Shown piece by piece: positions 34,519 through 42,511 of a DNA stretch of 64,000 bases. The notes below the pieces were generated by a model. It was not told the DNA's origin. It saw only the letters and a list, made by a program, of their open reading frames with translations, and ran no database searches. The DNA comes from Rhodanobacter denitrificans (GTDB lineage Bacteria; Pseudomonadota; Gammaproteobacteria; Xanthomonadales; Rhodanobacteraceae): contig QFPO01000003.1 in NCBI GenBank assembly GCA_003241385.1, positions 124,001-188,000 of the forward strand, given 5' to 3'. Numbering within the stretch: the stretch's first letter is position 1; every line of letters starts with the position of its first letter. Both the position numbers and the translations under genes were made by a program.

Positions 34519-35424
34519 TCAGTCGCGTCCGCATTCGCGCGCATAGCGGCTCGGCGGCAGCCCGACGTGGCGGTGGAACGCGACGCTGAAGGCGCTGCCC
34601 GATCCGTAGCCGATGCGATCGGCGATCTGCGCCGCGGTGAGCCCGCCTCTGCGCAGCAGATCCTTGGCGACCTCCATGCGCCAGATCAGCAGGTAGGTCA
34701 TCGGCGCGGCGCCGACCAGGCGCGTGAAGCGCTCGAAGAACGTCGACCTCGACAAGGCCGCGACCTTCGCCAGCTGCGCGACGGTCCAGGGCCGCTCGAT
34801 CTGCGCGTGCATGCGGCCGAGCGCGGCCGCCAGCCGTTCGTCGCCGAGCCCTCTCAGCAGACCGGGCGGCGCGCTCGGTGCCGTCGCCGAACGCAGGGCC
34901 TCGACCAGCAGCAGATCGGCCAGCCGCGTGCGCGCGAACTCGGCACCGGGTCGCGGTCCGGTCGTCTCCTCGGCGATCATGCCGACCAGCTGCGACAGGC
35001 GGGCCGATCCGCGCACGTGCACGACCGCGGGCAGCAACGAGACCAGCAGCGCCGGATCGGCGCCGTCGAACACGAACGCGCCGCCGAGCGAACGCATGTC
35101 CGGCACGCCGTGCGGCTCGCCGTAGCGGATCTCGCGGCCGTCGTTCGGCACGGCATCCGGATCGCGCAGCACCGGTTCGGGCGGATCGAAGCTGGAGATC
35201 GTGAAGGCCGGGGTCGCCGGCAGCAGGACGAAATCGCCAGCGGCGATCTCGATCGGCGCGTGCCCGTCGACGGCCAGCCGGCAGCTGCCGTCCAGGACGA
35301 TGCAGAAGCCCGGCTTGCCGTAAGCGGCATAGCGCACGGCCCATTCGCCTTTGCCACTGATCAGGTTCGCGAAGATCGCGCGCGGATGCAGCAGGCCGAC
35401 GACCTCGGACAGGGGATCGCGCAT
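34519..35424 (-). CDS. AraC family regulator with N-terminal cupin domain
   Basis: The 301-residue product has an N-terminal cupin of the PF12852 type (residues about 5-185, with KPGFCIVLDGSCRLAVDG). A C-terminal AraC HTH pair follows (WTVAQLAKVAALSRSTFFERFTRLVG, LTAAQIADRIGYGSGSAFSVAFHRHVGLPPSRYAR). ATG 35424 is used; an in-frame ATG at 35466 is an alternative but overlaps the shared promoter region. It is divergent from an SDR gene at 35521, the usual layout of this regulator type with an oxidoreductase target. Confidence 0.9.
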   Translation of the reverse strand: MRDPLSEVVGLLHPRAIFANLISGKGEWAVRYAAYGKPGFCIVLDGSCRLAVDGHAPIEIAAGDFVLLPATPAFTISSFDPPEPVLRDPDAVPNDGREIRYGEPHGVPDMRSLGGAFVFDGADPALLVSLLPAVVHVRGSARLSQLVGMIAEETTGPRPGAEFARTRLADLLLVEALRSATAPSAPPGLLRGLGDERLAAALGRMHAQIERPWTVAQLAKVAALSRSTFFERFTRLVGAAPMTYLLIWRMEVAKDLLRRGGLTAAQIADRIGYGSGSAFSVAFHRHVGLPPSRYARECGRD

Positions 35425-35454
35425 GCCGGACTCTCGCTGAAGGAAAACAGATTT

Positions 35455-35491
35455 CAGATTATTCATGATCCGGATCCCGCGGCCTAATCTG
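35455..35491. promoter_or_regulatory. Inverted repeat in the AraC/SDR divergent region
   Basis: CAGATTA (35455-35461) and TAATCTG (35485-35491) form a spaced inverted repeat. A smaller palindrome, GATCCGGATC (35467-35476), lies between them. The TAATCT at 35485-35490 could also serve as a -10 for the SDR gene. The arrangement fits an operator for the divergent AraC-family regulator, but this is only pattern evidence. Confidence 0.35.
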
Positions 35492-35520
35492 GGTCTCCCT
35501 CGCAAGCCACAGGAACCCTC

Positions 35521-36264
35521 GTGAAGACCGTACTGATCACCGGCTGCTCGTCCGGCTACGGACTGGAAACCGCCCGCCATTTCCTCGCACAGGGATGGCG
35601 CGTCGTCGCGACGATGCGCCGCCCCGGACCCGACCTGTTCGCCGATCAGGCCGGCGTCCGCGTGCTCGCGCTCGACGTCACCGACCCTGACGGCATCGCC
35701 CGCGCGTTGGACGCGGCCGGCCCGATCGACGTGCTCGTCAACAATGCGGGACTCGGCCTGTTCGGTGCGTTCGAGGCGACGCCGATGTCGACCGTGCGCG
35801 AGATCTTCCAGACCAACACCTTCGGCACGATGGCGATGTGCCAGGCCGTGATCGCCCCGTTCCGCGAACGCGGCGCCGGCACGATCGTCAACGTCACCTC
35901 GAGCGTGACGCTCGCGCCGTTCCCGCTGGTCGCGGCGTACACGGCCAGCAAGACCGCGATCGAAGGATTCACCGCGTCTCTGGCGCTGGAGCTCGAACCG
36001 TTCGGCATCCGCGCGAAACTGGTCGAGCCCGGCTACTGTCCCGATACGCGCTTTGCCGAGAACGGGGCCGAGCGCATGCAGGGCCTTCTCAGCGCGCCGT
36101 ACCGCGCCTTCGCCGAGCGCGTCTTCGCCGGACTGTCGCAGCCCGCCGCGATGACGCGGCCGATCGACGTCGCGCAGGCGGTCTGGCAGGCCGCGAACGA
36201 CGCATCGCCGCGCCTGCATTTCGCGGCAGGCGCCGATGCGGTCGCGCTGTCGCAGGCGCGCTGA
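35521..36264 (+). CDS. Short-chain dehydrogenase/reductase
   Basis: The 247-residue product starts at GTG 35521 with AGGAA upstream. It has TGCSSGYG for the cofactor, [10 protein letters not shown], and the catalytic Ser-Tyr-Lys set in [21 protein letters not shown]. The [14 protein letters not shown] segment is typical of the divergent retinol-dehydrogenase-like SDRs. The substrate is unknown. It is probably regulated by the divergent cupin-AraC protein. Confidence 0.92.
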   Translation: MKTVLITGCSSGYGLETARHFLAQGWRVVATMRRPGPDLFADQAGVRVLALDVTDPDGIARALDAAGPIDVLVNNAGLGLFGAFEATPMSTVREIFQTNTFGTMAMCQAVIAPFRERGAGTIVNVTSSVTLAPFPLVAAYTASKTAIEGFTASLALELEPFGIRAKLVEPGYCPDTRFAENGAERMQGLLSAPYRAFAERVFAGLSQPAAMTRPIDVAQAVWQAANDASPRLHFAAGADAVALSQAR

Positions 36265-36406
36265 CGGCGCCACTCACGCGGAGCTTCGGCCCCGGCGGCA
36301 CCGGCGGCATTCCATCGCCGGTTGCGCGCGAAAGGCCGACCTGGGATCGTGCCCGAACGGCCGCTGCATCCACGGCAGCCTGCAGATCCTGCAACGGAGC
36401 GCCACG

Positions 36407-36757
36407 ATGGCCCGGCTCGACATCTCGACGATCAAGTTCTCTAAGGTCTATCCGATGTACGTCCAGAAGGCCGAGCGCAAGAACCGCAGCCGCGACGAGG
36501 TCGACCAGGTCATCCGCTGGCTGACCGGCTACGACCAGGCCGGGTTGCAGCGGCAGCTCGAGCAGGAGGCCGACTTCGGGACCTTCTTCGCGCAGGCGCC
36601 TGCGCTGCATCCGAACCGTGCGCAGATCAAGGGGCTGATCTGCGGCGTGCGCATCGAGGACATCGACGATCCGCTGATGCGCAACGTGCGCTGTCTCGAC
36701 AAGCTCGTCGACGAGCTCGCCAAGGGCAAGGCGATCGAGAAGATCCTCAGGGGCTGA
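36407..36757 (+). CDS. DUF2200 family protein
   Basis: The 116-residue product matches the DUF2200 pattern as I know it: [32 protein letters not shown], then [53 protein letters not shown] lies nine bases before the ATG. The function is unknown; family members are small soluble proteins. The next gene, a VOC protein, is 46 bases downstream on the same strand. Confidence 0.88.
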   Translation: MARLDISTIKFSKVYPMYVQKAERKNRSRDEVDQVIRWLTGYDQAGLQRQLEQEADFGTFFAQAPALHPNRAQIKGLICGVRIEDIDDPLMRNVRCLDKLVDELAKGKAIEKILRG

Positions 36758-36803
36758 AGCCCTCACGCGCAGCAGCGCACTCGTCATTCGGAGGAACCCA
36801 CCG

Positions 36804-37187
36804 ATGCAGCCGATCGCGGGCATCCATCAGATCACGCCGTTCCTGCATGTGCCGGACCTGCCGGCGGCGCTCGCGTTCTTCTGCGACGTGCTGCGGTTCG
36901 AGCTGAAGCATCGGCACGGCGACTACGCCTATCTCGAGCTGGGCGGCTGCGGGCTGCGTCTGCTCGAGGAACCTGCGCGCCCGCTGACGCCCGACGGCAA
37001 GGCACGTGTCAGCATCTGCATCGATGTGGCCGACGTCGATGCGCTGTACACGCGACTCGCGCCGGCGCTCGAGACGATGCCGGCCGACCGCCGCGAGCCG
37101 CTCAAGGACATGCCGTACGGGCAGCGCGAGTTCCAGGTGCGCCTGCCCGACGGCGACTGGCTGAACTTCACGGCGCCGCTGCGCTGA
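36804..37187 (+). CDS. VOC family protein (glyoxalase/bleomycin-resistance-like)
   Basis: The 127-residue product shows the VOC pattern: ITPFLHVPDLPAALAFFCDVL, a central HGDYAYLELGGCGLRLLEEP, and the C-terminal EFQVRLPDGDWLNFTAPL. It lacks an obvious complete metal triad (the terminal Glu is replaced by Asn-Phe), so it may be a binding or resistance-type member rather than an enzyme. GGAGG precedes the ATG. It probably shares an operon with the DUF2200 gene. Confidence 0.85.
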   Translation: MQPIAGIHQITPFLHVPDLPAALAFFCDVLRFELKHRHGDYAYLELGGCGLRLLEEPARPLTPDGKARVSICIDVADVDALYTRLAPALETMPADRREPLKDMPYGQREFQVRLPDGDWLNFTAPLR

Positions 37188-37290
37188 CGAGACCCGCGTC
37201 GCCGCCGTCGGTCCGCCCTGTCCGCATCGGCTCCCGCGCGGCGCGGGCAGCCGGCCGTCTGTCGCAGCCGACCGTCATGCGGTCGTCGCC

Positions 37291-37542
37291 TCAGCGGTCA
37301 CCGGACGAACGCCCGGCGCGGCCCCGGGCGCGGCCGAGCATCTCGATCAGGCCGATGCCGAGCACCGCGGCGGTCGTCCACATCAGCGCCTCGCTGCTGA
37401 GCGCGGCCGCGATCGCGAAGGTCAGGCGCCAGGCCGTGTCGACGCCGATGCCGAGACCGATCCCGAGTGCGATCCACGAAGCCATGCAGACCGCCGCGAC
37501 CGCGACGAGAATGCCGTAGCGGCCCTTCAGACGCTGCTTCAT
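37291..37542 (-). CDS. Small membrane protein coupled to the M19 peptidase
   Basis: The 83-residue product has two hydrophobic helices (YGILVAVAAVCMASWIALGIGLGIG and ALMWTTAAVLGIGLIEML) and an Arg-rich tail. Its ATG overlaps the stop of the peptidase gene (ATGA, 37539-37542), so it is cotranslated with it. No family is recognised; it could help localise or stabilise the exported hydrolases of the operon. Confidence 0.7.
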   Translation of the reverse strand: MKQRLKGRYGILVAVAAVCMASWIALGIGLGIGVDTAWRLTFAIAAALSSEALMWTTAAVLGIGLIEMLGRARGRAGRSSGDR

Positions 37543-38723
37543 GCCGCTTCTCCCCAGATCTCGCGTGCGACGCGCAGGTAGTTGCCGCCGAGGATCTTGT
37601 CGATCCGCGAGGCCGGATGGCCGCGCCGCTGCAACCGGTCGGCGAGCGTGCGGAACTGGTCCACGCCGTACAGGTCGGGCACCAGGAACAGGATCTCGCC
37701 CGATTCGCCGCTGGCGGCGATACCCTGGCGACGGCGCAGCGCCACGTATTCGCGCTGCGCCTTGCGCATCAGATCCAGATCGACCGGTGTCGTGCCGCCG
37801 TCGGTGCCGATGCCGACGTGATCCTCGCCGCAGATCTTCACGGCGTGTTCGATGTGCGCGATCACGTCGTCGGCCATCGCCTGACGGCCCGGCGTCAGCA
37901 GCGGCATGAAGTACACGCCGAAGAAGCCGCCGCGTTCGGCCAGCTGCCGCAGCTCGGCATCGGTCTTGTTGCGCGGCGAATCGCCGAGCGCGCGGCAGCC
38001 GCTGTGGCTGATCGTGACCGGGCGCGTCGACTGTGCGATCGCGTCCAGGCAGGTGCGCTCGTTGCTGTGCGACAGATCCACCATCAGCCGGCACGCGTTC
38101 GCGCGCGCGACCACCGAGCGGCCGAACGCGGTCAGGCCCTGCGCGGGATCGGCCATCGAGCCGCCGCCGACCGCGTTGGCGGTGTTGTAGGTCAGCTGCA
38201 GCACGCGCATGCCGAGGTCGGCCAGGATGTCGACGCGTTCGACGCGGTCGCCGAGCATCGTGCTGTTCTGCGTGCCGTAGATCACGCCGACCCGGCCGGC
38301 CGGAGCGGCGCGACGGATGTCCTCGACGCTCAGCACCTTGGTCAGCTTGCCGGCGTAGCGGCGCACGATCGCGTCCCAGCGGCCGATCTCGGCGATCGTG
38401 TGCTCGAACGGATCGACCTCGCCGGCGACGTGGCCGATCGTCACGGTGACGGCCGAGAGGCCGGCGCGGATCGCATCGGCGATGACCGCATCGTCGACCA
38501 TGCCGGGTCGCGTCTCGACGATGATCGTCGGCGGCTTCTCGTCGGGCGCCGGACGGTAGTGCGGACTGAACAACGTGCCGAGCGCATTGACGACGATGCG
38601 GTCGGATGCGGCGACGCCGGCTTGCGCGGCGGCCGGCAGACCGGCCAGCAGCGGTGCGGCGGCGCCGGCCAGCAGCAGGCTGCGGCGCGCGGTATCGACA
38701 GGGGCGGATGAGGTCATGGCCAT
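37539..38723 (-). CDS. Exported membrane-dipeptidase family (M19) protein
   Basis: The 394-residue product has a twin-arginine-like leader (TARRSLLLAGAAAPLLAG). The M19 barrel follows, with metal-ligand segments VDLSHSNERTC and TISHSGCRALGDSPRN and the substrate region GVYFMPLL and HVGIGTDGG. The usual N-terminal His-x-Asp is not visible (VVNALGTLFSPHY is found instead), so only part of the binuclear site may be kept. It may cleave dipeptides or act as an N-acyl-amino-acid hydrolase. GGAG precedes ATG 38723. A much longer frame exists upstream but is antisense to other genes. It lies 59 bases downstream of the amidohydrolase gene. Confidence 0.88.
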   Translation of the reverse strand: MAMTSSAPVDTARRSLLLAGAAAPLLAGLPAAAQAGVAASDRIVVNALGTLFSPHYRPAPDEKPPTIIVETRPGMVDDAVIADAIRAGLSAVTVTIGHVAGEVDPFEHTIAEIGRWDAIVRRYAGKLTKVLSVEDIRRAAPAGRVGVIYGTQNSTMLGDRVERVDILADLGMRVLQLTYNTANAVGGGSMADPAQGLTAFGRSVVARANACRLMVDLSHSNERTCLDAIAQSTRPVTISHSGCRALGDSPRNKTDAELRQLAERGGFFGVYFMPLLTPGRQAMADDVIAHIEHAVKICGEDHVGIGTDGGTTPVDLDLMRKAQREYVALRRRQGIAASGESGEILFLVPDLYGVDQFRTLADRLQRRGHPASRIDKILGGNYLRVAREIWGEAA

Positions 38724-38782
38724 TGGTGCTCCATCGGAAGAATGGGATCGGGATCCGGGCCGGCGCATGGTCGAGGAGCCGG

Positions 38783-40816
38783 TCAAGGACGCGAGGCCGG
38801 CGCGACGCCGGCGGCCGCGAACAGCGCGTCGGGCGCGTAGCTCACGCCGTCCTTCATGACGAGCCGGGTGCGGCGCAGCGCGCCGAGATCGCGTGCCGGA
38901 TCGCCGTCGACGAGGACCAGATCGGCGAACTTGCCGGCTTCGACCGAGCCGATCCGCGTGTCCTCGCCGAGCACGCGCGCCGCGCCCAGCGTGGCGGTGT
39001 ACAGCGCATCGGCCGGCGACAGGCCGGCCGCCACGTAGCGCTCCAGCTCGTGCGCGAGGCTCAGGCTCGCCGCGTAGCCGTCGGTGCCGGCGACGATCGG
39101 CACGCCCGCGGCGTGCAGCCGCTGCAGCAGCTGGCGCATGCGCTGCGCGGACTGTGCGTAGCGCTCGCGCTGCGCCGGGTCCTTCGCGAAACCGGTCGCC
39201 GACACCGCACGCAGGATCTGCGGCGGCAGCCGGTCCGCGACGGCGGCAAGACTCGCCGGCGGTTGGCCGGCGCTGCCGGTCAGCACGTCCTCCATCGCGG
39301 CCAGCGTCGGATCGAGCACCGTGCGATGCTCGCGCAGCAGCGCGACGAACGCGCGTACCTCGGCCGAATCCAGATCGAGGTCGGCGCCGCGCTGGCCGGT
39401 ATGCGTGAAGCGGCCCAGGCCGTTGATCTCGGCGGCGACCGCCGGCCCCATGAAGTTGAGCATCCAGAAATTGGCATGCTGCACTTCGTCGTAGCCGGCG
39501 CGCACGACGTCCTCGAGCGTCATGCCGGCCGGTACGTGCCCGCTGACGCGCAGGCCGCGCGCATGCGCGGCCGCGGCGATGACCGGCACCAGCTCGGGCT
39601 TCAGCGAGCTGTAGAGCTTGACCTGAGGAATGCCGGCATCGGCCAGCGTCGCGACGGCCTGGCGCGCTTCTTCCGGCGTCGAGATCAGCAGCCGGGTCGG
39701 TCCGGCCTTCGGACCGGGGCCGTCGACGAGGCCGGCCATGAAGATGCGCGGTCCGATCAGGCGGCCGCTCGCGAATGCCTCGCGCCGCGCGCGCAGCGTG
39801 TCGAGGTCGTTGCCGAGATCGCGCACGCTGGTGACGCCGGCGGCGATGTCGATCAGGCCGTCGCTGTCGGCCGCGATGTGCACGTGCATGTCGATCAGGC
39901 CCGGCAGCAGCGTGCCGCCCTGCCCGTCGACGATCTGCGCATCGTCCGGAATCGCGACCGCCGCGGCCGGCCCGACCGCGGCGATGTGGCGGCCGCGCAC
40001 GATCACGGTCATCGCGTCGGCGAAGGTTCCGGCGGCGGCGTCGTACAGGCGCACGCCGCGAAACGCGACCGGACCGTCCGATCGCCGCGCCAGCGAGCGC
40101 GCACGCGCTTCCTGACGCTCGCGCAGCACCCGGTCCTGCGCCGCGACCAGCTCGCTCGCCATGGCGGCGGTCAGATCCCGGCGCGCGACCGCGAGCCAGA
40201 CGCTGCCTTCGAACACCAGCTCCAGGCGGTCGTCCAGCCAGATCGGCGCCGGCGCGAAGCCGACACCCTCGATCAGATACAGCGTCGCCGTGATCTCGCC
40301 GGCATCGCCGCGCAGCGTGCGGCGCAGGCTGCGCTCGACACGGGCACGGCCGGCCGGCAGCAGCGGCAGGCTGTGCCCGGGTGCGCGCAGCAGCGCCCGC
40401 ACCAGGGCTGCGTTGAGTTCGGACGAGGACTCGTGCGCGACGTAGAAGTGATCGGCATCGCCGCTGCCGCGATCGACCGCGCTGGTCCAGTGCGCTTCGG
40501 CCGCATTGCGGCCGAAGCGCTCGGCGACCGGCGTCTTGAAATAGTTCTCGCCGTCGACCTCGAGCAGCATCGGCCGACCCTGCGCATCGACACGCAACCG
40601 CGTACGCGTATCGGGACCGCGGCCGCGATCGTCGAAGCGCAAGCCGATGCGCCGCTCGGCTTCGGCGACCTCCACGCGCATCTCGCCGCGCGTCTGACCG
40701 GCGATCGACACGACGTAATCGGTGCGGCCCTGCGCGCCGAGGGCTGGCGCGGTGCCGAGCAGACAGGCGAAGATGAGATGAAAGCGCAGCAGTGGAGCAA
40801 GAGCGTGAGATCGCAC
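38783..40816 (-). CDS. Secreted amidohydrolase with a large N-terminal extra domain
   Basis: The 677-residue product starts at GTG 40816 (CAGGAC upstream) with a signal peptide ending near PALGAQ. Residues about 30-250 are a beta-rich domain of unknown type (VSIAGQTRGEMRVEV onwards). The amidohydrolase barrel follows with all ligands visible: HVH after LIDM, Lys in QVKLYSS, His in SGHVPAG, His in VQHANF and Asp in AGTDG. This is the imidazolonepropionase/prolidase-like branch of secreted amidohydrolases, often acting on dipeptides. The gene leads an operon with the M19 peptidase and the small membrane protein. It is divergent from an ECF sigma factor, 88 bases away. Confidence 0.9.
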   Translation of the reverse strand: MRSHALAPLLRFHLIFACLLGTAPALGAQGRTDYVVSIAGQTRGEMRVEVAEAERRIGLRFDDRGRGPDTRTRLRVDAQGRPMLLEVDGENYFKTPVAERFGRNAAEAHWTSAVDRGSGDADHFYVAHESSSELNAALVRALLRAPGHSLPLLPAGRARVERSLRRTLRGDAGEITATLYLIEGVGFAPAPIWLDDRLELVFEGSVWLAVARRDLTAAMASELVAAQDRVLRERQEARARSLARRSDGPVAFRGVRLYDAAAGTFADAMTVIVRGRHIAAVGPAAAVAIPDDAQIVDGQGGTLLPGLIDMHVHIAADSDGLIDIAAGVTSVRDLGNDLDTLRARREAFASGRLIGPRIFMAGLVDGPGPKAGPTRLLISTPEEARQAVATLADAGIPQVKLYSSLKPELVPVIAAAAHARGLRVSGHVPAGMTLEDVVRAGYDEVQHANFWMLNFMGPAVAAEINGLGRFTHTGQRGADLDLDSAEVRAFVALLREHRTVLDPTLAAMEDVLTGSAGQPPASLAAVADRLPPQILRAVSATGFAKDPAQRERYAQSAQRMRQLLQRLHAAGVPIVAGTDGYAASLSLAHELERYVAAGLSPADALYTATLGAARVLGEDTRIGSVEAGKFADLVLVDGDPARDLGALRRTRLVMKDGVSYAPDALFAAAGVAPASRP

Positions 40817-40904
40817 GGGAGTGTCCTGTTCGGTGACCGTTTCGCCGTATCAGTCTCCGGTCGCCGGCGAATCTTTCAGGTCTCGTGCACAGGCCGGCGT
40901 CGAC

Positions 40905-41414
40905 ATGGGGCGTGATCCGGATTTCGAGCGCGTCGTCGCCGAGCACCGGCCGATGCTGATGCGCATCGTCGCCAGCCACGAGGCCGACCCGGAACGCCGC
41001 CGCGATCTGCTGCAGGACATCCTGCTCGCGCTGTGGCGTGCGCTGCCGGGCTACCGCGGCGACGGCGAGCTGCGCGCGTTCCTCGCGCGCGTCGCCCACA
41101 ACCGCTGCGTCAGCCACGTCGCGCGCGCGGTGGCCGAGCCGGCGACGGCCGAGCTGCACGATCAGCTCGCGCAGGCCGCCGACGGGATCGAGGCGGCCGA
41201 GCGGCAGCAGCGCCAGGAACGGCTGCTGGCGGCGGTGCGCCGGCTGCCGCTCGGCCTGCGCCAGCCGGTCGTGCTGACGCTGGAAGGATTCGGTCCGAAA
41301 GAAATCGCCGACATCCTCGGACTCAATCCGAACACGGTGTCGATCCGCCTGACGCGGGCCAAGGCCGCATTGCGGTCGGCATTGACGGGAGAACCCTCAG
41401 ATGAGCGTGAATGA
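40905..41414 (+). CDS. ECF-type sigma factor
   Basis: The 169-residue product has sigma region 2 (HRPMLMRIVASHEADPERRRDLLQDILLALWRALPGYRGDGELRAFLARVAHNRC) and region 4 (RRLPLGLRQPVVLTLEGFGPKEIADILGLNPNTVSIRLTRAKAAL). ATG 40905 starts the conserved part; the frame opens at 40821 without domain content. The downstream membrane protein overlaps by 14 bases, the usual position of an anti-sigma factor. The divergent amidohydrolase operon is a plausible target. Confidence 0.92.
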   Translation: MGRDPDFERVVAEHRPMLMRIVASHEADPERRRDLLQDILLALWRALPGYRGDGELRAFLARVAHNRCVSHVARAVAEPATAELHDQLAQAADGIEAAERQQRQERLLAAVRRLPLGLRQPVVLTLEGFGPKEIADILGLNPNTVSIRLTRAKAALRSALTGEPSDERE

Positions 41415-41976
41415 CGATCCGGAATGGCGCGCCCTGGCACAGGACTGGACCGTGCCGCCGCGCGCCGATGCCGGTACGGACCTGCCGTCGGTCGCCGAAG
41501 TCCGGCGCCGCGCCCGGCTGCAGACGGCGATCTTCGTCGCCGAACTCGCCGTCTGCGCAGCCGCAGCGGGTGCGCTCGCGTGGCGCGCGGCCCACGGCGC
41601 CGCCTGGCTGCCGACGCTGACCGGCGCCGCGTTCACGGCATTCGCGCTGCTCGCGGCGATCTGGGCATGGCGCACGCGCGATGCCGGCAGTGCGGACAGC
41701 GTGCGCGATGCGCTGCGACTGTCGATCGGACAGGCGCGAACCTGGCTGCGCTGGATCGTGGCCGGCTACGCGATCTGCGCCGCCGCGCTGGTCCATCTGG
41801 CCGTGATGCAGGCCGATGCCTCGCCTCCCGCACCGCCGATCGCGGCGGCCGCCGCGGCGTTCGTGCTGGCGACGCTGGTCGCGCTGGCGATCGCACAGCG
41901 CCGGCAGCGCCGGCGCCTGTCGAGCCTGCGCGTGCTGCAGGCCGATCTGGACGATACCGGCGACACGGAACGCTGA
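41401..41976 (+). CDS. Membrane protein overlapping the sigma factor, candidate anti-sigma factor
   Basis: The 191-residue product has four hydrophobic segments: AIFVAELAVCAAAAGAL, WLPTLTGAAFTAFALLAAIWAW, WIVAGYAICAAALVHLAVM and AAAAAFVLATLVALAIAQ. A soluble N-terminal 35 residues (EWRALAQDWTVPP) precede them and could contact the sigma factor. No zinc-binding anti-sigma motif is seen, so the role is inferred only from the 14-base overlap with the sigma gene. From 41977 to 42263 there is no gene. Confidence 0.65.
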   Translation: MSVNDDPEWRALAQDWTVPPRADAGTDLPSVAEVRRRARLQTAIFVAELAVCAAAAGALAWRAAHGAAWLPTLTGAAFTAFALLAAIWAWRTRDAGSADSVRDALRLSIGQARTWLRWIVAGYAICAAALVHLAVMQADASPPAPPIAAAAAAFVLATLVALAIAQRRQRRRLSSLRVLQADLDDTGDTER

Positions 41977-42263
41977 GCCGCTACGCGCCGTCCGTCGCGA
42001 CGCTCGTGAGACGAAGTCTTTCGCATGACCCGGACGAGCCGGACCGGTGCCAGCACAGTCCCGATGGCGCACGGCGCCGCGCGGCCGCTCGATGCGTCCG
42101 ACCGGCCATGCCGCCGTTCCGGCGCCGGACCCGAGCGACGACGCGACCCTGACGTCGCCTGTCCGCTCACGCCAGCCGCGATTAAGCCTCACCGTTGCAT
42201 ATCTGCACGTCGAGCGTCGGCGACGCCGGCGGTCGCATTCCCGATTCCCAACCGGAGATCGCC

Positions 42264-42506
42264 ATGAAGCGTCAAGTCCTGCACGTCGTCCACGCCAGCG
42301 CCGACGGCCGCTGGCATCTGAATCGCGAGGGCGGCTCGAACGAAGGCAGTTTCGACACCAAGCAAGCCGCGATCGAGGCCGGCCGCAGCCGCGCCAAGGA
42401 CGTGCACACGCGCGGCGGCCTCGCACAGCTGGTCGTGCACCGCGAGGACGGCTCGTTCGAGACCGAGTACACCTACGGCGACGACCCGCGCCGCACGCCG
42501 GGCTGA
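42264..42506 (+). CDS. DUF2188 domain protein
   Basis: The 80-residue product matches the DUF2188 pattern: WHLNREGGSNEGSFDTKQAAIEAGRSRAKD, then AQLVVHREDGSFETEYTYGDDP. This small domain has alternating charged strands and is often found near DNA-repair or stress genes. CGGAGATCGCC precedes the ATG. It ends six bases before the ligD start, so the two are probably cotranscribed. Confidence 0.85.
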   Translation: MKRQVLHVVHASADGRWHLNREGGSNEGSFDTKQAAIEAGRSRAKDVHTRGGLAQLVVHREDGSFETEYTYGDDPRRTPG

Positions 42507-42511
42507 CCGCC

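Noticed and set aside
38606..40915. Long plus-strand open frame opposite the amidohydrolase
   Set aside because: Arg-rich, no domain, and lies on the complementary strand of a well-supported gene.
37539..41159. Very long minus-strand open frame (over 1200 codons)
   Set aside because: Only the last 395 codons are the M19 peptidase. The rest is antisense-like, Arg/Ala-rich sequence over the amidohydrolase and sigma factor genes; high GC leaves few stops.
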